DNA from: Bradyrhizobium sp. AUGA SZCCT0283
GTDB lineage: Bacteria > Pseudomonadota > Alphaproteobacteria > Rhizobiales > Xanthobacteraceae
Assembly: GCF_018130385.1 (NCBI RefSeq)
Contig: NZ_JAFCLU010000028.1
Coordinates: forward strand, 1-64,000
Length of the DNA stretch: 64,000 bases
Reading direction: 5' to 3'
The position numbers and the translations under genes are program-made. Position 1 is the stretch's first letter; every line of letters starts with the position of its first letter. Below the pieces are notes generated by a model. The model did no database searches and was not told the origin of the DNA. It worked only from the letters and a program-made list of their open reading frames with translations. Shown one piece after another: positions 60,363-64,000 of this stretch.

Positions 60363-61178
60363 ATGATCTCTCGCTTTTCTCTGCGCGCTCTGACCGTGGG
60401 CGCCCTGTTGCTGACTTCCGCGGCGCCGGTGTTCACGGCGCCCTGCGGCACGGGTCCGTTCGAAGCATGGCTGGAAGATTTCAAGAAGGAAGCTACCTCC
60501 AAAGGAGTCTCGGCATCCGCCATACAGGCTGGCCTGACCGGCATCACGCTCGACAAGAGCGTGCTGGCCCGCGACCATTCGCAGAAGGTGTTCAGCCAGA
60601 CGTTTGAGGAATTCTCCGGCCGCATGGTTCCGCCCCGGCTGACCCGCGGCGCCAACATGCTCAAGCAATACGGCTCGGTGCTCGGGCGCATCGAACAGGC
60701 TTATGGCGTGCCCGGCGAAGTGCTGGTGGCGATCTGGGGCCTTGAGACCGATTTCGGCGTCAACATCGGAAAATTCCCGACGCTGCGCTCGCTGGCGACG
60801 CTGGCCTATGATTGTCGTCGCACCGACCTATTCAAGGCCGAGTTGATGGACGCGCTGCGCATCGTCGAGCGCGGCGATATCGCGCCACAGGATTTGCGCG
60901 GCGCATGGGCGGGCGAAATCGGCCAGACCCAGTTCATGCCGTCGTCCTACATCAAGTTCGCGGTCGATTTCGACGGCAACGGCCGCCGCGATCTCCTGCG
61001 CAGTCCCCCGGACGTACTGGCTTCGACCGCCAACTTCCTCGCCAGCCACGGCTGGCAGCGCGGCAAGGACTGGGAGCCCGGCAGCGCCAATTTTGCCGCG
61101 ATCAAGGAGTGGAACAAGAGCGAGGTCTACGCCAAGACCATCGCCTACTTCGCGACTCAGCTTTCGCGGGCGCCCTAG
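60363..61178 (+). CDS. lytic murein transglycosylase (MltB-like, SLT_2)
   Basis: A 271-residue product. Signal peptide SLRALTVGALLLTSAAPVFT...APCG, with the first Cys after it. Catalytic Glu in IWGLETDFGVNIGKFPTLRS; ALMTLAYD-type block as LATLAYDCRRTDLFKAELMD; GEIGQTQFMPSSYIKFAVDF, with the family's FMPSSY; later the SLT_2 end (WNKSEVYAKTIAYFATQL). It cleaves peptidoglycan between MurNAc and GlcNAc and forms 1,6-anhydro ends. The usual peptidoglycan-binding tail is absent. Stand-alone gene; no partner visible. Confidence 0.92.
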   Translation: MISRFSLRALTVGALLLTSAAPVFTAPCGTGPFEAWLEDFKKEATSKGVSASAIQAGLTGITLDKSVLARDHSQKVFSQTFEEFSGRMVPPRLTRGANMLKQYGSVLGRIEQAYGVPGEVLVAIWGLETDFGVNIGKFPTLRSLATLAYDCRRTDLFKAELMDALRIVERGDIAPQDLRGAWAGEIGQTQFMPSSYIKFAVDFDGNGRRDLLRSPPDVLASTANFLASHGWQRGKDWEPGSANFAAIKEWNKSEVYAKTIAYFATQLSRAP

Positions 61179-61743
61179 CAAGTTTCCAAAGGGCCGGCTG
61201 CTGCGACCGCCCCCCGAGACGCGCACCTGACGCCGGCCAACACGATCCCCTCGCCCGCCCGGCTGACGGTCGAAATGGCCCGTCATGCAGGTTGGCTGCA
61301 CAGTCCCAAGCCGCACAGACAAGTGCAACTTCATTGCTTATAATAATGAATATATATTCATTTTTAGAGCAACGCATGCGATTCGTGCATAAGAAAATTC
61401 CACACTGCTAAGTCTTTTCGCACATTTTGTTCGACTTGCCTGCCCCGCTGGCATGTATTCGCTCTCCCCCATCGACGCTCGATCGACGACAAGAGTTATC
61501 TCGGAATTACGATAAACCTGCAAATTTGCGGCGTTAGTTGCATGTGCGGGGCGCGCTGTCGGGCGCGAAGGCAGACCGATCTGACCGCTATGCTGAAAGG
61601 TTAAGTCACCCTTATTGTCGTCATGCATTTTAGGATTAGCTGCATCGCAACATAGGAACTTCTGCACTGCGGAATCTAGTCTATATTCATTTCAACGATG
61701 AGGCCGACGTCAAAGGCTGAATCGTAACTTCAAGGAGACTACG
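61179..61743. other. long AT-richer intergenic region
   Basis: No gene is supported. It contains the palindrome at 61345-61362 and the leader of the DUF1127 gene. The composition drops well below the flanks, so it may be acquired DNA or a regulatory region. Confidence 0.5.
61333..61372. repeat. long AT-rich palindrome
   Basis: AATGAATATATATTCATT (61345-61362) is a perfect 18-bp palindrome. Outside it, TTGCT and AGCAA near 61333 and 61368 extend the dyad with a few mismatches. Could be a terminator of the transglycosylase gene, a protein-binding site or an element end. Confidence 0.55.
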
Positions 61744-61896
61744 ATGCTACTCTCGCTCATCCGCATGATCCAGGCGTTCCGGGATTATCAGCGCAATGTC
61801 AGCGAACTGTCCCAGCTCAGCGATCGCGAACTCGCCGATATCGGCCTCGATCGTGCGGACATTCCGCGCGTTGCAGCCGGGAACTATAACGGCTGA
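61744..61896 (+). CDS. DUF1127 protein (50 aa)
   Basis: AAGGAGA precedes the ATG at 61744. Sequence: an amphipathic N-terminus (MLLSLIRMIQAFRDYQRNVS) followed by the DUF1127 core ELSQLSDRELADIGLDRADI, then PRVAAGNYNG. Short DUF1127 proteins bind RNA in other alphaproteobacteria and influence sRNA turnover and growth. The gene has its own terminator. It is too short for ordinary gene calling but fits the family fully. Confidence 0.9.
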   Translation: MLLSLIRMIQAFRDYQRNVSELSQLSDRELADIGLDRADIPRVAAGNYNG

Positions 61897-61924
61897 TCTC
61901 TGTTCAGCCGCCTGACGAACGGAT

Positions 61925-61956
61925 AACGCCCGCTCCGCTGCGGGCGTTGTCGTTTT
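61925..61956 (+). terminator. intrinsic terminator of the DUF1127 gene
   Basis: AACGCCCGC (61925-61933) with GCGGGCGTT (61940-61948) around TCCGCT, followed by GTCGTTTT. Confidence 0.85.
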
Positions 61957-61968
61957 CAGCCTTCAGTT

Positions 61969-62070
61969 TGACGCGTTTTCTTCACGCGAACGGCATCCAC
62001 CCACGGATCAAGTCCGAGGGCATGCGTCGCTCGAAAACGCTATGGTAGGTGCGCTTCGCTTGAAAACGCG
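61969..62070. repeat. family A palindrome, expanded copy
   Basis: ACGCGTTTTC (61971-61980) and GAAAACGC (62033-62040) with an inner insertion, plus an extra GAAAACGCGC arm (62062-62070). It lies directly before trmFO. Confidence 0.78.
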
Positions 62071-62084
62071 CTAACCCTGCGCGC

Positions 62085-63518
62085 ATGATTTCCTCCACTT
62101 CCCAGACTGACGCCGTCCATGTGATTGGCGGCGGCCTTGCCGGCTCAGAAGCCGCCTGGCAACTCGCCAATGCGGGCGTTCGCGTCGTCCTGCACGAGAT
62201 GCGCCCGCTGCGGATGACCGAGGCGCACCGCACCCAGGGCTTGGCCGAACTCGTCTGCTCCAACTCGTTTCGCTCGGACGACGCCGCCAACAACGCCGTC
62301 GGCCTGCTGCACGCCGAAATGCGCCGGCTGGGATCGCTGATCATGCGCTGCGCCGACGCCAACCAGGTGCCCGCGGGCGGGGCGCTGGCGGTCGACCGCG
62401 ACGGCTTTTCCGCAGCCGTCACCCGCGCCCTGCACGACCATCCCCTGATCGAGATCGACCGCGCCGAAATCGCCGGTCTGCCGGCGGCCGAATGGGGCAA
62501 CGTGATCGTCGCGACCGGCCCCCTCACCTCGGCGCCGCTGGCGGATGCCCTCCGCGAACTCACCGACGAGAACGCGCTGGCGTTCTTCGATGCGATCGCG
62601 CCGATCGTGCACAAGGATTCCATCGACATGTCGGTGGCATGGTTTCAGTCACGCTACGACAAGGTCGGGCCCGGCGGCACGGGTGCCGACTACATCAACT
62701 GCCCGATGACGAAAGAGCAGTACGATGCCTTCGTTGCCGCGCTGCTGGCCGGTGAGAAGGTCAATTTCAAGGACTGGGAAACCAACACGCCCTATTTCGA
62801 CGGCTGCCTGCCGGTCGAGGTGATGGCCGAGCGCGGCCATGAGACGCTGCGCCACGGACCGATGAAGCCGGTCGGGCTGACCAATCCGCACAACCCGATG
62901 GTCAAGCCCTACGCCATCGTGCAGCTGCGGCAGGACAACAAGCTTGGCACGCTCTACAACATGGTCGGCTTCCAGACCAAGCTGAACTATGGCGCGCAGC
63001 AGCGCGTGTTCCGTACCATTCCGGGCCTCGAGAACGCCGAATTCGCCCGGCTCGGCGGCCTGCACCGCAACACCTTCCTGAACTCGCCAAAACTCCTCGA
63101 TGGACAGTTGCGCTTGCGCGCACAGCCACGGCTGCGCTTTGCCGGCCAGATGACCGGCTGCGAGGGCTATGTGGAATCCGCCAGCATCGGCCTGATCGCA
63201 GGCCTTTACGCCGCGGCGAACGCACGGGCGCAGTCGCTCGAACCGCCGCCCGTGACCACGGCGCTGGGCTCGCTGCTCGGGCATATCACCGGGGGCCACA
63301 TCGAGACCATTGAGGCCGGCACGCGCTCATTCCAGCCGATGAACATCAATTTCGGGCTGTTCCCGCCACTTGCGAGCCTGCCGACCAAGAAAGCGGATGG
63401 CACACGGCTGCGCGGCAACGAGAAGACGGTGGCAAAAAAGCAGGCGCTCAGCGCCCGCGCCCTCGCCGATCTCGATCGCTGGATCGCCGATCATCTGCGC
63501 GTAGCGGCGGCGGCGTAA
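62085..63518 (+). CDS. trmFO: tRNA (uracil-5-)-methyltransferase, folate-dependent
   Basis: A 477-residue flavoprotein. Methylates U54 of tRNA with methylene-tetrahydrofolate and FAD. The N-terminal dinucleotide site HVIGGGLAGSEAAWQLANAG is followed by LAELVCSNSFRSDDAANNAV (family signature), GYVESASIGLIAGLYAAANA, HITGGHIETIEAGTRSFQPM and NFGLFPPL at the end. The start at 62085 follows repeat family A; no good ribosome binding site is visible, so expression may rely on a weak start. Kinase-like gene 4 bases downstream, probably coupled. Confidence 0.95.
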   Translation: MISSTSQTDAVHVIGGGLAGSEAAWQLANAGVRVVLHEMRPLRMTEAHRTQGLAELVCSNSFRSDDAANNAVGLLHAEMRRLGSLIMRCADANQVPAGGALAVDRDGFSAAVTRALHDHPLIEIDRAEIAGLPAAEWGNVIVATGPLTSAPLADALRELTDENALAFFDAIAPIVHKDSIDMSVAWFQSRYDKVGPGGTGADYINCPMTKEQYDAFVAALLAGEKVNFKDWETNTPYFDGCLPVEVMAERGHETLRHGPMKPVGLTNPHNPMVKPYAIVQLRQDNKLGTLYNMVGFQTKLNYGAQQRVFRTIPGLENAEFARLGGLHRNTFLNSPKLLDGQLRLRAQPRLRFAGQMTGCEGYVESASIGLIAGLYAAANARAQSLEPPPVTTALGSLLGHITGGHIETIEAGTRSFQPMNINFGLFPPLASLPTKKADGTRLRGNEKTVAKKQALSARALADLDRWIADHLRVAAAA

Positions 63519-63522
63519 CATC

Positions 63523-64000
63523 ATGAGTTTGCCGAAAGACGACGCCGCGATCCTGTCGGCGCGATGGACCGAAGGCGTGCTGCTGAAGCGCGACGTGTTC
63601 TCGACCGTCGAACGCGGCCGCTTTCGCGATGACGCCGGCGAGGTCGATGCGGTGCTGCGCCGGCTCGATCAGGTGCCGCTGTGGTCCTATCCGCTCGCCC
63701 GCCATCTGTTTGCCCGCGAGCGCCGCGCGCTGGCGCTGGCGCGCGATCTCGACGTCGGCCCGAAACTACTCTGGGCCGGCCGGCAGGCGCTGGTGCGCCG
63801 CTTCATCGACGGCGTCGCGCTGCATCTGGCAAAACCCCATGGCGATATCGCCTATTTCCGTTCCGCCAAGCTCGCCCTTCGCAAGCTGCACCGCGCCGGC
63901 ATCTGCCATAATGATCTCGCCAAGGAGCAGAACTGGCTGCGCGGAAGCGACGGCCGCGCCTATGTGACCGATTTTCAACTGGCGGCCTGCTTCAAGACGA
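63523..64000 (+). CDS. RIO/LPS-kinase-like protein, cut by the window end
   Basis: ATG at 63523, 4 bases after the trmFO stop; frame remains open to the end of the window (159 codons). Sequence: SLPKDDAAILSARWTEGVLL, ARHLFARERRALALARDLDV, FIDGVALHLAKPHGDIAYFR, KLHRAGICHNDLAKEQNWLR, YVTDFQLAACFK. HNDLAKEQN is a kinase catalytic loop (HxDxxxxN) and DFQ stands where DFG is usual. Similar to RIO1-like or lipopolysaccharide-core kinases. Operon with trmFO is inferred from spacing. Confidence 0.75.
   Translation, partial: MSLPKDDAAILSARWTEGVLLKRDVFSTVERGRFRDDAGEVDAVLRRLDQVPLWSYPLARHLFARERRALALARDLDVGPKLLWAGRQALVRRFIDGVALHLAKPHGDIAYFRSAKLALRKLHRAGICHNDLAKEQNWLRGSDGRAYVTDFQLAACFKT

Overview
The window reads as chromosome of a high-GC alphaproteobacterium of the Bradyrhizobium / Nitrobacteraceae type. 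This rests on several things seen together: gyrA, coaD, two cyclophilins, queA, tgt and asd on one arm next to ssb and uvrA; GTTC-N7-GTTC LexA boxes; a PEPxxWA-CTERM surface protein; Omp25/31-like porins that begin ADxxARPYTKAP after signal cleavage; many small secreted proteins; and several short palindromic intergenic repeat families. Genus is an inference, not a proof.

Layout. 0-7 kb is accessory: many small genes, including three paralogous secreted proteins with a Cys-rich CGHGxDxxxRDGxCYPxG motif, a broken HEPN-like gene, three very small ORFs (27-34 codons) and a PEP-CTERM protein. 7-18 kb holds a histidine kinase/response regulator pair, a formyltransferase-like protein, secreted small proteins, a RidA-like protein, an EamA transporter, a periplasmic caspase-like protein with a peptidoglycan-binding tail, and cysK followed by an orphan BrnA-like gene. 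18-28 kb is the tgt/asd/queA/coaD core, interrupted by an Ada-like regulator and an MFS transporter. 28-37 kb is accessory: a GntR regulator with a divergent lyase and a tricarboxylate-type binding protein, a YHS protein, a class III cyclase with TPRs, and a GAF kinase. 37-47 kb is core (gyrA, ssb, uvrA) plus two porins. 47-64 kb mixes a broken nuclease-like gene, PRC-barrel, hemerythrin, AAA ATPase, porin, acyl-CoA synthetase, DUF and TPR proteins, a lytic transglycosylase, a DUF1127 protein, trmFO and a truncated kinase-like gene.

Three observations stand out. (1) The 277-bp gap in front of asd holds a promoter, an apparently leaderless 23-codon Thr/Lys-rich peptide (MTTSTKATAKTK...), a possible antiterminator pairing, a strong intrinsic terminator, and then asd. 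This has the architecture of a ribosome-mediated attenuator for aspartate-family amino acids. (2) Two housekeeping genes, tgt and gyrA, each have a diverged second copy of their last 50-80 bp lying 1.1-2.0 kb beyond the intact 3' end, with accessory genes in between. This is the footprint expected when DNA inserts at a gene's 3' end and regenerates it. (3) The Tgt protein has all four canonical zinc ligands replaced (Ser, Trp, Ala, Ile) while its catalytic motifs are kept.

Functionally, tgt and queA give queuosine; asd feeds Lys/Met/Thr synthesis; ssb and uvrA each have a LexA box. The lyase and binding-protein pair at 29.5-32 kb looks like a GntR-controlled catabolic unit. No rRNA, tRNA, CRISPR array, intact transposase or integrase was found.
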